Shown here: positions 1 to 8,413 of the stretch, piece by piece | Layout of the letters: every line of letters starts with the position of its first letter | Numbering within the stretch: position 1 is the stretch's first letter | Assembly: GCA_004322215.1 (NCBI GenBank) | Contig: SCSM01000007.1 | Span: forward strand, 62,001-126,000 | Direction: 5' to 3' | Source: Bacteroidota bacterium | GTDB taxonomy: Bacteria > Bacteroidota > Ignavibacteria > Kapaibacteriales > UBA2268 | DNA length: 64,000 nt | Notes under the pieces: generated by a model | Told to the model about the DNA's origin: nothing | Seen by the model: only the letters and a program-made list of their open reading frames with translations | Database searches by the model: none | Made by a program: the position numbers and the translations under genes

Positions 1-305
1 TCTTCCGATAAAGTAATAATATCAACATCAATTTTGCGGTTGAACATACCGAGAATTGCATCATATATTTTTCGGTTTGCTTCGCTGTAAAAGCTTTCGA
101 CATCGAGGATTTCAATCACCTTGGCAATCGAGGACTGCTCGAGCATCATAGAGCCGATTACAGCCATCTCCGCTTCGGGTGAATGAGGAGGAATTTTTGA
201 ACCGAAAGATTCAAAATCAATCTTTTGTGATTTTTCTCTCCCCCCGCCAAACTTTTTTGCATAAGGATATACATTGTCGAACTCGTTAATGTATGAACCG
301 CTCAT
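1..305 (-). CDS. dnaB: Replicative DNA helicase DnaB, N-terminal part (runs off the window)
   Basis: This is the first ~101 codons of the hexameric helicase that unwinds DNA at the replication fork. The start ATG is at 303-305, and reading leftward it gives MSGSYINEFDNVYPYAKK, then the family's N-terminal motif PPHSPEAEMAVIGSMMLE, followed by FYSEANRKIYDAI and a DVDIITLSEE segment. These match the DnaB N-terminal domain that contacts primase. The poorly conserved ~35-residue extension before PPHSPEAE is usual for this phylum. The helicase core lies outside the window, so completeness cannot be judged. The upstream 222 bp is shared with the divergent gene that starts at 529. Confidence 0.9.
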   Translation of the reverse strand, partial: MSGSYINEFDNVYPYAKKFGGGREKSQKIDFESFGSKIPPHSPEAEMAVIGSMMLEQSSIAKVIEILDVESFYSEANRKIYDAILGMFNRKIDVDIITLSE

Positions 306-528
306 ATTATTACCCTGATTTTTTATCTAATTTGAAAACTAATGGGAAACAAATGTAAGCATATTGAATAATCGAAAATAAACAAATTCTCAACACAGAT
401 TTTGTTTTCTGTGGAAAAATTTCCAATTTTATACTTGGATTCATAGCAAAATTTAATTATATAATTGAAAATTATTTGCTGCTTTGAAATAGACAGAGAG
501 TTTTATAAATTATTTTAGGAAGGTTAAA

Positions 529-1605
529 ATGAAAAGAATAGCTAATCTACTCATTGTGATTTTTACGGTTATTTTGTTTACCAATTTATTTTCACAGGAA
601 TACAGCCACCCGAAAAGCATGGTTTATGATGCAGCAAGAGATAGGTATTTGATTTCCAATGTTCAATCGGGACAAGTTCTTGCATTAAGCAATTCAAATG
701 AGCTTACTGTTTTTATTGATGGGCAAATGGCTCAACCGCGGGGAATGTTGATTGTCGAGGATACATTACTTGTCGTCGATGGCAGTGCTTTAGTTTGGTT
801 TAAATTAGATGATGGTTCGTTTATAAAGGATACTGTCATAGAAGGTGCTTCTAAATTAGTTGATTTGACAATTGATGATGAAAAATATATATATTTTACT
901 GACATTATTGAAAAAAAATTATTCATTTACAATCTTCTTGACAAATCTATGTTGATTTATAATTTTAAACAAAGCACCTGGCCCAATGGTATAATTTATG
1001 ATAAAAACAAATTATATGTAACTACTTATGGGGATTCTGCACAAATTGTCGTTTTTGATTTGAGTTCCTGGAGTGAAACTAAATATGATTATTCAAATTA
1101 TAAATATTTCGATGGTATTGTAACAGACGGGAATGGTACCTTTTATGTAGCATGTTGGGAAGATATGATGTCTTATGATAGCGTTGGTAAAATCCTAAAG
1201 TTCAGTGTTGAAGATATTAATAATCTTACCGTTTTTAAAACCGGTTTATGGGGACCGAGTGACATATACTTTAATCCAATTAAAAATGAAATAGCCGTAC
1301 CCAATTACACGGGTGATACTGTATCATTTATTCCGTTGGCAACCAATGTATTTGATAATCAGAATGAGAATGATTTGTTCCAGGTCGAGCATAATAAAAT
1401 AAATAATGCATTAAAAATTAGATTTAAGAAAAATTTAACAAGTAACGAATATTTATATGTCTATAATATTTATGGTCAATTGATGCAAAAAGTACAAATT
1501 TCATTAAATCAAAATGAATATAATCTTAATTTGAATGGTTATATTCAGGGAATTTATTTTATCAAAATCGGGAATAATATAAGTAAGTTCTTAATTTCTA
1601 ATTAA
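529..1605 (+). CDS. Secreted beta-propeller (NHL/SMP-30-like) protein with T9SS type A tail
   Basis: The 358-residue protein begins with a clear signal peptide (about residues 1-22, ending FTNLFSQ). Residues ~25-275 contain repeated short strands such as RYLISNVQSGQVLAL, KYIYFTDIIEKKLFIYN and FYVACWEDMMSYD, which read like NHL/SMP-30-type propeller blades. The last ~70 residues (LYVYNIYGQLMQKVQI ... GIYFIKIGNNISKFLISN) are a type IX secretion sorting tail, so the protein is probably exported through the outer membrane and anchored or released. A good ribosome binding site (AGGAAGG) precedes the ATG. No enzymatic motif was seen. A lactonase-like or purely binding role are both possible. Confidence 0.8.
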   Translation: MKRIANLLIVIFTVILFTNLFSQEYSHPKSMVYDAARDRYLISNVQSGQVLALSNSNELTVFIDGQMAQPRGMLIVEDTLLVVDGSALVWFKLDDGSFIKDTVIEGASKLVDLTIDDEKYIYFTDIIEKKLFIYNLLDKSMLIYNFKQSTWPNGIIYDKNKLYVTTYGDSAQIVVFDLSSWSETKYDYSNYKYFDGIVTDGNGTFYVACWEDMMSYDSVGKILKFSVEDINNLTVFKTGLWGPSDIYFNPIKNEIAVPNYTGDTVSFIPLATNVFDNQNENDLFQVEHNKINNALKIRFKKNLTSNEYLYVYNIYGQLMQKVQISLNQNEYNLNLNGYIQGIYFIKIGNNISKFLISN

Positions 1606-1733
1606 TTAACACTATAATACAAAAATTAATTTATTTTTAATTTTTTTGCAACCTTTTTATAAAAATTGTGTTATTCCTTATGTTATGAAGTGCAAATTCT
1701 TATAATTTAGTAATAAATAATCTTGAGGGACCT

Positions 1734-4547
1734 ATGAATTTCTTAAAAAATTTACCACGTTTCTTTTTACCGGTAATTTTTCTAACATTTATTTTTATTC
1801 TTGCTTGCACAAAAGACAATAACACAAATCCTACAAACAATAACCAGATTGCAGGGATTATAAAAGACGAGCAGGATAATGGTGTTCCAAATGCAATTAT
1901 CGAAGCAATTAACAGCGGTACTGCTATTCAGGGACTGCTTGGTTCGGATACAACTGACGAAGACGGGAAATTCCTTTTAAACGGAATGCCTGATGATGTC
2001 AGCAAAATTGATTTGAAAATATCGCATGATGATTTCAAACCGGTTCAGGCAAAAGCTTCCAACTTTATTGGTAAAAATGACAGGAAAAATGTTCCTATTA
2101 AAATTCTTCATGAGGACAGTTGCTGCGGTCAATTAACGATTAGGACTTTTAAGCACCTCGACAGTTCTGCTCTTTCGGGGGTGGAAGTCAGATTAAACCG
2201 GGGTGACAAATTAATCAGGAAAGCATATACGAATGACCAGGGGCACCTGGTATTTGAACATGTTTGTGCCGGAAACTATTGGATTAGATTGGCAAAGGAT
2301 GGTTACAAAGTAATTGAAAAAGCATTCGAGCTGAATGATTGCGACACTCTTGACTTTTCATATTTTCTACTGTCAAATGATGAGCATGACAGTTGCTGCA
2401 ACGGTGTTATCAGTCTTACTGTTATTGATTCGGCGACACAACAGCCATTGAACGAAGCTACAGTAAGGTTATGGAAAGGCAATCATAAATTAAGCGAATA
2501 TAAGACCAATGATGCAGGCAAAGTTACATTCACCGGAATTTGTGAATCTGATTATCAACTTTCAATATTCAAATACAAATACTATGGCAAGGAATTTCAA
2601 ATTCACATGGAATGTGATGATACAGTTGATATTCCTATTTTATTGAAGCCAACAGATGATTCCTGCTGCCATGGTATTTTTAGAATTTATCCGAAAGACA
2701 AGTCAAATGACCAGCCGTTGAACGGTGCTCTTGTTAAGCTTTGGAAAGATGGCCAATTAATAATGCAACAGAAATCTGAAAACGGTGTTGCGGAATTCAC
2801 TGGAATTTGTGAAGGAACTTATGGATTTGATATATTACTTGAAGGATACCAACACATCGAATTCAGTGCAGAAATAGGATGTAATGAAACAAAAGAAATC
2901 ACAAAACAGTTACAGACCAAGGCAAGTTTGGATTCATGTTGTAAAGGGGTCATTGAAGTTACCGTTCTCGATTCTGCATTCAACACACCGCTTCCGAATG
3001 TCTTAGTACGGCTTTGGAAAGGCGGGCAAAAAATTTCCGAGTATAAGACTAATGAACAGGGTTTGGTCGTATTCAGGGAAATTTGTGAAGGGGAATATGG
3101 AGTTTCTCTTCATAAAGAAGGCTGGCTCACACCTGAATTTTCTTTCAAAATGAATTGCAATGACACTATGCGATTTGAAAGGAAAATGGTCCCACATTCA
3201 GAACCATGTCAAAGCCAGATTAAAATTTGGGTTAAAGACAAAAAGAACGAGCAATTCTTAAATGGTGCCACCGTAAAGATGTGGAAGGGTGACGAGTATA
3301 AAGGACAAAAGACTGTAGAAAATGGTTTTGTCCTTTTCGGAGAGCTTTGTGCAGGAAAATATTCATTCGATATATTAATGGATGGTTACAAACACCAGGA
3401 ATTAGGTGTAGAAATTTCAGGCAATGAAGTTAAAGAGTTTACCAAATTATTGGAAAGCGAACATGATTCTTGCTGTAACGGAGCGATTTTCTTTAATGCA
3501 AAAGATTCTGCAACCGGTCTTCCCATACAAAATGTATCTGTTAGTTTATGGAAGGGGAACCAGAAGCTAAGTTTATATAAAACCAATGAAGAAGGAATGG
3601 TTGTATTCAGATTTATTTGCCCGGGTGATTATCAGATATCATACAACCATGAAAACTATAAGGGAAATGAATTTACATTCAGCATGGGTTGTGATGATAC
3701 CGTTTATTTCCACAAGCTTCTCGTTATGAAGGACACATGTTGCAGAGGTGTGATTAAAGTTTACCCGAAAGATAAAGACAATAATGAACCGTTGAACGGT
3801 GCAGTAGTAAAACTGTGGCATAACGGAACTTTGCTTTATCAGAAATCTGTACAGGAAGGTTTGGCAAAATTCGTTGAATTGTGTGAAGGTACTTATCATA
3901 TTACAATTTCCAAAGACCATTATCAATCTGATGAATTCGATGTAACGATGATTTGCAATCATACTATTGAAGAAACTCGTCTGATGCAAAGAGAGCAGGG
4001 ACAGGATTCTTGCTGCCACGGACAATTCCATGTTTTTCCGAAAGACAAGGATACACATGAGCCATTGAATGGGGCAACCGTTAAATTATGGCATAATGGA
4101 AATCTGATAGCGACAAAAGCAGTTGAAAACGGTGTTGCCATTTTCAGTGAACTTTGCGAAGGCAACTATGTAATGGATATTATTAAAGAAGGTTACCAGC
4201 ATATTGAATTCGAAATAGAACTCGGATGTAATCAAACAAAAGAAGTTGTCAAAGAACTTCAGCATAATTCCAATGATACATGCTGTACTGCTGTTTTCAA
4301 ACTCAAAGTAATCGATAATGAAACCGAACATCCGATTTCGGGTGCAACAGTAAAAGTATTTCTTGGCGATAATCTAAAAAACGAAGGCACAACAAACGAT
4401 GAGGGCTGGGTTATTTTCGAAGGTTTATGCCATCCTTCGACTTACAATGTTCACATAATCAAGGATGGTTATCAACCAAAAGGTATTGACGGAATTTACT
4501 TCCCTCAATGTGCAATGAAACAGGAAACTGTAAGATTGATTCACTAA
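1734..4547 (+). CDS. Large lipoprotein with nine ~90-residue cysteine-containing beta repeats
   Basis: The 937-residue protein starts with a lipoprotein signal peptide (lipobox ILAC, Cys about residue 25) and a TN-rich linker. A carboxypeptidase-regulatory-like domain follows (residues ~38-120), then nine tandem domains beginning near residues 128, 219, 309, 400, 490, 578, 667, 758 and 848. Each domain opens with D[ST]CC, continues with a PLNGA.VKLWK strand and a (L/I)CEG.Y turn, and ends with a third Cys position (GCN/GCD). This is a Cna-B/CarboxypepD_reg-type beta sandwich with probable disulfides. It is likely a rod-like, outer-membrane-anchored surface protein. A strong terminator follows. 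Function is unknown: scaffold, adhesin or polysaccharide-binding stalk are all possible. Confidence 0.8.
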   Translation: MNFLKNLPRFFLPVIFLTFIFILACTKDNNTNPTNNNQIAGIIKDEQDNGVPNAIIEAINSGTAIQGLLGSDTTDEDGKFLLNGMPDDVSKIDLKISHDDFKPVQAKASNFIGKNDRKNVPIKILHEDSCCGQLTIRTFKHLDSSALSGVEVRLNRGDKLIRKAYTNDQGHLVFEHVCAGNYWIRLAKDGYKVIEKAFELNDCDTLDFSYFLLSNDEHDSCCNGVISLTVIDSATQQPLNEATVRLWKGNHKLSEYKTNDAGKVTFTGICESDYQLSIFKYKYYGKEFQIHMECDDTVDIPILLKPTDDSCCHGIFRIYPKDKSNDQPLNGALVKLWKDGQLIMQQKSENGVAEFTGICEGTYGFDILLEGYQHIEFSAEIGCNETKEITKQLQTKASLDSCCKGVIEVTVLDSAFNTPLPNVLVRLWKGGQKISEYKTNEQGLVVFREICEGEYGVSLHKEGWLTPEFSFKMNCNDTMRFERKMVPHSEPCQSQIKIWVKDKKNEQFLNGATVKMWKGDEYKGQKTVENGFVLFGELCAGKYSFDILMDGYKHQELGVEISGNEVKEFTKLLESEHDSCCNGAIFFNAKDSATGLPIQNVSVSLWKGNQKLSLYKTNEEGMVVFRFICPGDYQISYNHENYKGNEFTFSMGCDDTVYFHKLLVMKDTCCRGVIKVYPKDKDNNEPLNGAVVKLWHNGTLLYQKSVQEGLAKFVELCEGTYHITISKDHYQSDEFDVTMICNHTIEETRLMQREQGQDSCCHGQFHVFPKDKDTHEPLNGATVKLWHNGNLIATKAVENGVAIFSELCEGNYVMDIIKEGYQHIEFEIELGCNQTKEVVKELQHNSNDTCCTAVFKLKVIDNETEHPISGATVKVFLGDNLKNEGTTNDEGWVIFEGLCHPSTYNVHIIKDGYQPKGIDGIYFPQCAMKQETVRLIH
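2115..4545 (+). repeat. Nine tandem ~270-bp coding repeats (two subtypes)
   Basis: The D[ST]CC codons recur at 2115, 2388, 2658, 2931, 3201 (degenerate EPCQ), 3465, 3732, 4005 and 4275, a spacing of 264-273 bp. Two subtypes are visible. Type A reads V.DSAT..PL with a YKTN..G strand. Type B reads YPKDK.N.EPLNGA with a .ENG.A.F strand. The order from the N-terminus is A A B A B A B B A. Confidence 0.85.
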
Positions 4548-4566
4548 TCGAAGTAAAATAAAAAAT

Positions 4567-4602
4567 AAAAGCGTGGTGACTTTTTGTTGCTACGCTTTTT
4601 TT
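4567..4602 (+). terminator. Intrinsic terminator after the cysteine-repeat lipoprotein
   Basis: An A-tract is followed by GCGTGGTGAC, a five-base loop and GTTGCTACGC, then a run of seven T. The ten-base stem includes a few G-U pairs. It lies 20 bp past the stop codon of the plus-strand gene. Confidence 0.8.
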
Positions 4603-4680
4603 ATTTTGATTACTATATTAATTTGTAATCCGATAAATTTTAAATAATATAAATAAGTATAAAATCAATCGTTAAATGTA

Positions 4681-5415
4681 ATGGAGAAATCTTTAGCAAT
4701 AAGCATAAATAATGTTTCAAAAACCTATAAGCCAAAATCTAAATATCCGACTCATGCTTTGAAGGATTTAACTATCGATATTAATAAGGATGAGATTACC
4801 GGATTAATCGGACCTAACGGTGCCGGGAAAACTACCTTACTGAAAATCATCCTGGGTTTTCTCAAATCAGATAAAGGAGATGTGAATATTTTCGGCGAAA
4901 AGCCGGATGATCTATCTGTAAGAAAAAAGCTCGGTTATCAGCCGGATATGCAATACATTTCCAAATCGGTAAATGTGGGAACATTCCTAAAAATTAATGC
5001 TCACTTGGCTGGTGTTAAAGATTCTGACTCCGAAATCAGGTATCTCCTCGAATCATTTCATTTGACTTCTTCTTATAAAAAAATGCTGCAATCACTGTCG
5101 AGAGGAATGAGACAAAAAGTTGAAATCATTCAGGCATTTCTTGGGACTCCGGAATTACTGGTTTTTGATGAACCGACTGCTTTCCTCGACCCTCCTTCTG
5201 TTTTTGAGCTTAGGGATTTTATCGAGGCAAAGAAAAGAGACGGCATAACAATACTTTTCAGCTCTCACAATCTTACTGAAGTAGAAAAAATCTGCGACCG
5301 CGTCTTATTCATTAACGAAGGAGTTTTAGTTGGAGATTATGATATGAAGACGATGGAAACCGGCTTTCTCGAAGAGGCATTCAGAAAATTCAAAGATGAA
5401 AGGATTTCACTATGA
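4681..5415 (+). CDS. ABC transporter ATP-binding protein
   Basis: The 244-residue cytoplasmic ATPase powers the adjacent ABC-2 permease. All motifs are intact: Walker A GPNGAGKT (44-51), Q-loop Gln87, signature LSRGM (139-143), Walker B LLVFDEP (Asp163, Glu164) and the switch His in SSHNLTEVE. The family includes drug, polysaccharide, lipid and Nos/Gld-type exporters, so the substrate cannot be told. It is the first gene of a tightly coupled four-gene operon, since its stop overlaps the permease start by four bases (ATGA). Confidence 0.92.
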   Translation: MEKSLAISINNVSKTYKPKSKYPTHALKDLTIDINKDEITGLIGPNGAGKTTLLKIILGFLKSDKGDVNIFGEKPDDLSVRKKLGYQPDMQYISKSVNVGTFLKINAHLAGVKDSDSEIRYLLESFHLTSSYKKMLQSLSRGMRQKVEIIQAFLGTPELLVFDEPTAFLDPPSVFELRDFIEAKKRDGITILFSSHNLTEVEKICDRVLFINEGVLVGDYDMKTMETGFLEEAFRKFKDERISL

Positions 5416-6194
5416 CCGGAATTTCATTAAAATTGCTTTTTCTCGAATTCAGAAAGATGTGGAATGTATCTGTAATCATCATATCTTCAGTTCTGTTATT
5501 CATCAGCTTGTTGGTCAATTTCATTCCCTATTTTGTGGGTGCCTACAGCATCGAGGGACCGATCCCAGCACTTAATATCAATGCACTATTGTCGCAGGGA
5601 TTTTCGATTCTTGTTCCATTGCTATCTCTCATATTCGGGGCTGGAATAATTTCAAACGATATAAAAAATCATTGGATAAGAACTATATTGAGCAGACCAA
5701 TAACAAGAGCCGATTACTTATTGACAAAAATCATCTCAACTTCACTGACAATTTTTATTTTAATGTTAATCATCGGAACTCTGCCTGTAACTATACTTTC
5801 ATTTCTTGTTCCAATAAGAATTGAGTTCAATTTCCCGGGATTCATCGGGATTCATGCCCTGTATCTCGGTGAAGCGTTTACATACATTACAATTTGTACA
5901 TTATTCAGTATGTGGATGCCCGGATTTGTCAATGTAATTATCCTGGTTATATGGATGCTTTCGAACAGCATATTATCATCAATCGTCAATAATTATTTTT
6001 GGGACAGTAACATCGCAATGCTCATTTCGGATTTTTATTTACCCGGTGGATTTCGTGAAGCAGCCGAATCTATTGCTTCTAATGCTAAATTTCCACTTGA
6101 AAAATTATTGTGGGGTTTTTCTTCCTTATTCGGTTTCATTGCCCTTGCCCTTTACAATTTTACATTTATCCAGATTGACAAGGGAGTAGATTGA
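5412..6194 (+). CDS. ABC-2 family permease
   Basis: The 260-residue integral membrane protein has about six hydrophobic segments (near residues 18-40, 62-82, 105-130, 145-168, 172-195 and 232-250). The motif LSRPITRADYLLTKIIS after the second segment is typical of ABC-2 permeases of the NosY/GldF type. It is the membrane partner of the ATPase just upstream, with which it overlaps by ATGA. Its own stop TGA overlaps the next start (TGATG). The transported molecule is unknown. Confidence 0.88.
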   Translation: MTGISLKLLFLEFRKMWNVSVIIISSVLLFISLLVNFIPYFVGAYSIEGPIPALNINALLSQGFSILVPLLSLIFGAGIISNDIKNHWIRTILSRPITRADYLLTKIISTSLTIFILMLIIGTLPVTILSFLVPIRIEFNFPGFIGIHALYLGEAFTYITICTLFSMWMPGFVNVIILVIWMLSNSILSSIVNNYFWDSNIAMLISDFYLPGGFREAAESIASNAKFPLEKLLWGFSSLFGFIALALYNFTFIQIDKGVD

Positions 6195-7006
6195 TGAAAC
6201 AAAATGATAAAACATATTCGAGGATTTTCGCTATTGCATTTTTAGCCGTTACCGTTTTTGCATTCATACTCTATTTCGTACCCGAACGACAGCCACTGAA
6301 CTGGCTCAGCTATGATGATGCATTAATCGTTGCCGCAAAAAAGAACAAGCCGGTTCTTCTCAATTTTTATTCCATCTGGAGCGAAGATTGCAAGCGGCTC
6401 GACAGGGATGTTTTCTCAAACGATTCCCTGAAAAACATGCTGAAATCGAAATACATACTTGCAAGAATCATTCTCGACAATAAGCAAAACAGTAAAATCG
6501 CCAAAGAACAATTCGATATAAAAGGAATTCCGGCTTTAGTTGAACTATCGCCCAAAGGAAAGGAAATCAGGAGATTTCCCGGTGCCGATGCGAGATTACT
6601 TTATTTATGGATGACAGATACCACTTATAAAATAATTGACTCATGGCTCAATTTTAATGATGCAAAAAACGAAGCAAATAATAACGGCAAAATTCTCTTA
6701 GTGTTCCTAAACACAAGTTTCAATCAACAGAATTATATTGCTAATGTACTGAATGATGACAGAATCAGATTGCTGATTGCCCAGGATTATATTCCTACAT
6801 ACTTAGTGGCGAGTAATAAGCAAGACAGGAATATAATTAAATCGCTTTTCGGCTCTTTCGATTCAGCACCTTTTGGTCAACTGCTGATGTTTTATTATAA
6901 AGGGAAGCAACTCGAACAATATTATCTGACAGAGGAGATGTACTTTAAAAAAGACGTCGTTTATAATAAAATGCTCGATGTAATCAAACAGAAAGACAGC
7001 AAGTAA
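6194..7006 (+). CDS. Membrane-anchored thioredoxin-like protein with an altered active site
   Basis: One N-terminal membrane segment (residues ~11-30) is followed by a thioredoxin-like fold of the DsbD-gamma/thioredoxin_7 kind: PVLLNFYSIWSEDCKRLD, a DIKGIPALVEL cis-Pro loop and a PGAD turn. The usual WCxxC is WSEDC (62-66), so only the second cysteine (Cys66) remains and ordinary dithiol oxidoreduction is unlikely. A second, poorly conserved thioredoxin-like half may occupy residues ~150-265. I chose the ATG at 6194, which overlaps the permease stop as TGATG; a TTG at 6191 is also in frame. Its place between an ABC permease and a CPBP protease suggests an accessory role in export. Confidence 0.75.
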   Translation: MKQNDKTYSRIFAIAFLAVTVFAFILYFVPERQPLNWLSYDDALIVAAKKNKPVLLNFYSIWSEDCKRLDRDVFSNDSLKNMLKSKYILARIILDNKQNSKIAKEQFDIKGIPALVELSPKGKEIRRFPGADARLLYLWMTDTTYKIIDSWLNFNDAKNEANNNGKILLVFLNTSFNQQNYIANVLNDDRIRLLIAQDYIPTYLVASNKQDRNIIKSLFGSFDSAPFGQLLMFYYKGKQLEQYYLTEEMYFKKDVVYNKMLDVIKQKDSK

Positions 7007-7876
7007 ATGCAGGAAAACATCGAACCGCAAAAGGAATTTCAATCTTTAGCTTTAGAGCCGAAATTCCCGAATGTAAAATTTGCAAACAAATATTTGGTCA
7101 TTATACTTTGCATTTACCTTTTCAGCGGCATTTTAATTGAACTTGTCAATCCGCTTCAACAAGGGAAATTTCTCGCTTACCTACAGGGTTCGGCACAGTT
7201 GCTGTTAATGTTTCTTCCCGCTTTGATATTTTCACGATTTTCTCCACTTACGTTCAAAACATTGTTCCGGCTCGAATCGAAGCCGTCACTCTTGATTATA
7301 ATATTATCTCTTACAGGAATCATTGTATTATCTTTATTTGAAACCTCATATCTTTTTTTGCAGGATAAATTAATCCCCGAATTCCTCCAGGAAATTTATA
7401 AAACAACAGAAAAAGCAATCGAAGATTTATACAATCAAATACTTGGAGGAAACGGATTTTTCGATATGATGAAAGCATTAGCCATAGGAGCAATAATACC
7501 CGCTTTATCCGAAGAAACTTTATTCAGGGGAATGTATCAGCGTTCGCTCGAAGAAGATTTGAAGCCCTCTTTCGCCATTTTGATATCAGGATTGGTTTTT
7601 GCTTTAGTACATCTGAATCCGATAAACATTATTCCACTTCTTACAATCGGTCTTTATCTCGGGGTTGTTGCTTACGGAACCAAATCGCTAATCATTCCAA
7701 TCATACTTCATTTCCTGAACAATGCCGTTGCTGTGCTCGTAATGTACACACCGTCCTTATCGCAATTAGATTCGCAATCCTACAATCTAAATATTCCCTC
7801 GGCAATCCTAATGTGTGTAATCAGCTTTTCATTTCTTATTATAATATCAATTGTTATTTATAGAAATGGGAAATAG
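7007..7876 (+). CDS. CPBP (CAAX-like) intramembrane metalloprotease
   Basis: The 289-residue polytopic protein carries the full CPBP/Abi signature: the glutamate pair EETLFRG (Glu169, Glu170, Arg174), FALVHLNP (His202) and HFLNN (His235, Asn239). The family includes Rce1-like endopeptidases and bacteriocin self-immunity proteins. The ATG follows the stop of the thioredoxin-like gene directly, with no gap, so it is the last gene of the ABC operon. Linked to an ABC-2 exporter, it may process or protect against an exported peptide, but no peptide gene was found nearby. Confidence 0.88.
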   Translation: MQENIEPQKEFQSLALEPKFPNVKFANKYLVIILCIYLFSGILIELVNPLQQGKFLAYLQGSAQLLLMFLPALIFSRFSPLTFKTLFRLESKPSLLIIILSLTGIIVLSLFETSYLFLQDKLIPEFLQEIYKTTEKAIEDLYNQILGGNGFFDMMKALAIGAIIPALSEETLFRGMYQRSLEEDLKPSFAILISGLVFALVHLNPINIIPLLTIGLYLGVVAYGTKSLIIPIILHFLNNAVAVLVMYTPSLSQLDSQSYNLNIPSAILMCVISFSFLIIISIVIYRNGK

Positions 7877-8413
7877 GAATTGGGATTTGTGAAATCGGAG
7901 GTGAAAGTAAATGTGAGTTGATTATTATTTCATAGAGATACGCTAAATATTATATGGATTTTCTCTGAATTTTTTTGGAATTGTCTTGTTTTGTCACTAT
8001 TTGTCTCACTTTTTTTTATTTTAGCATTACTCTTTAGAAATAAAATTGATTTGTAAGGAGTTAAATAATTACTAATTTGGAATATTTGTCCTATTTTGTC
8101 TCAATTTGTCCTATTGATGTCCTATTTGATGAGACAATTTAAGACAAGATTTTTGGTTATGCAATCATTAGGTCAATTCGTGAATTACCCCTACATTTTT
8201 CATTTGTTGGTTGTCAAAGAACGAACGGGGCAAAGATAAGAGGGGGGGATGATATAAAAATAAAATGGTTTTAAAAGGATTTTTATTTTGTGTTTTAAGT
8301 TTTGAGTAATGGTTTTATTTTATATCTCAAATTGTCTGAACAAGGATTTAGCGGATTAATCAGATTTCGCTGTTTATTTTTAGTAACAAATCCCAATTCA
8401 CTATTCCCAACTT
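7877..8413. other. Non-coding gap between convergent genes, holding phased TTTGTC repeats
   Basis: No convincing gene was found in this 537-bp stretch between the CPBP protease (plus) and the TonB receptor (minus), which converge here. It is AT-rich and contains the phased repeat array listed separately plus a G-rich run near 8240. No clear terminator hairpin was seen. Confidence 0.6.
7981..8147. repeat. Ten-base-phased TTGTC repeats with inverted copies
   Basis: TTGTC occurs at 7981, 7991 and 8001, exactly 10 bp apart, and again at 8086, 8096 and 8106, exactly 10 bp apart. The inverted form GACAA follows at 8133 and 8143, again 10 bp apart. Most copies are TTTGTC followed by C or T. Confidence 0.7.

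Noticed and set aside
3003-4331. Minus-strand open frames opposite the cysteine-repeat lipoprotein
   Set aside because: They are shadows in the antisense frame of the repetitive gene, with no signal, ribosome binding site or known motif.
2115-4545. Possible CRISPR-like periodic repeats
   Set aside because: The ~270-bp period lies inside one long coding frame with diverged protein repeats and no short identical repeats with spacers.
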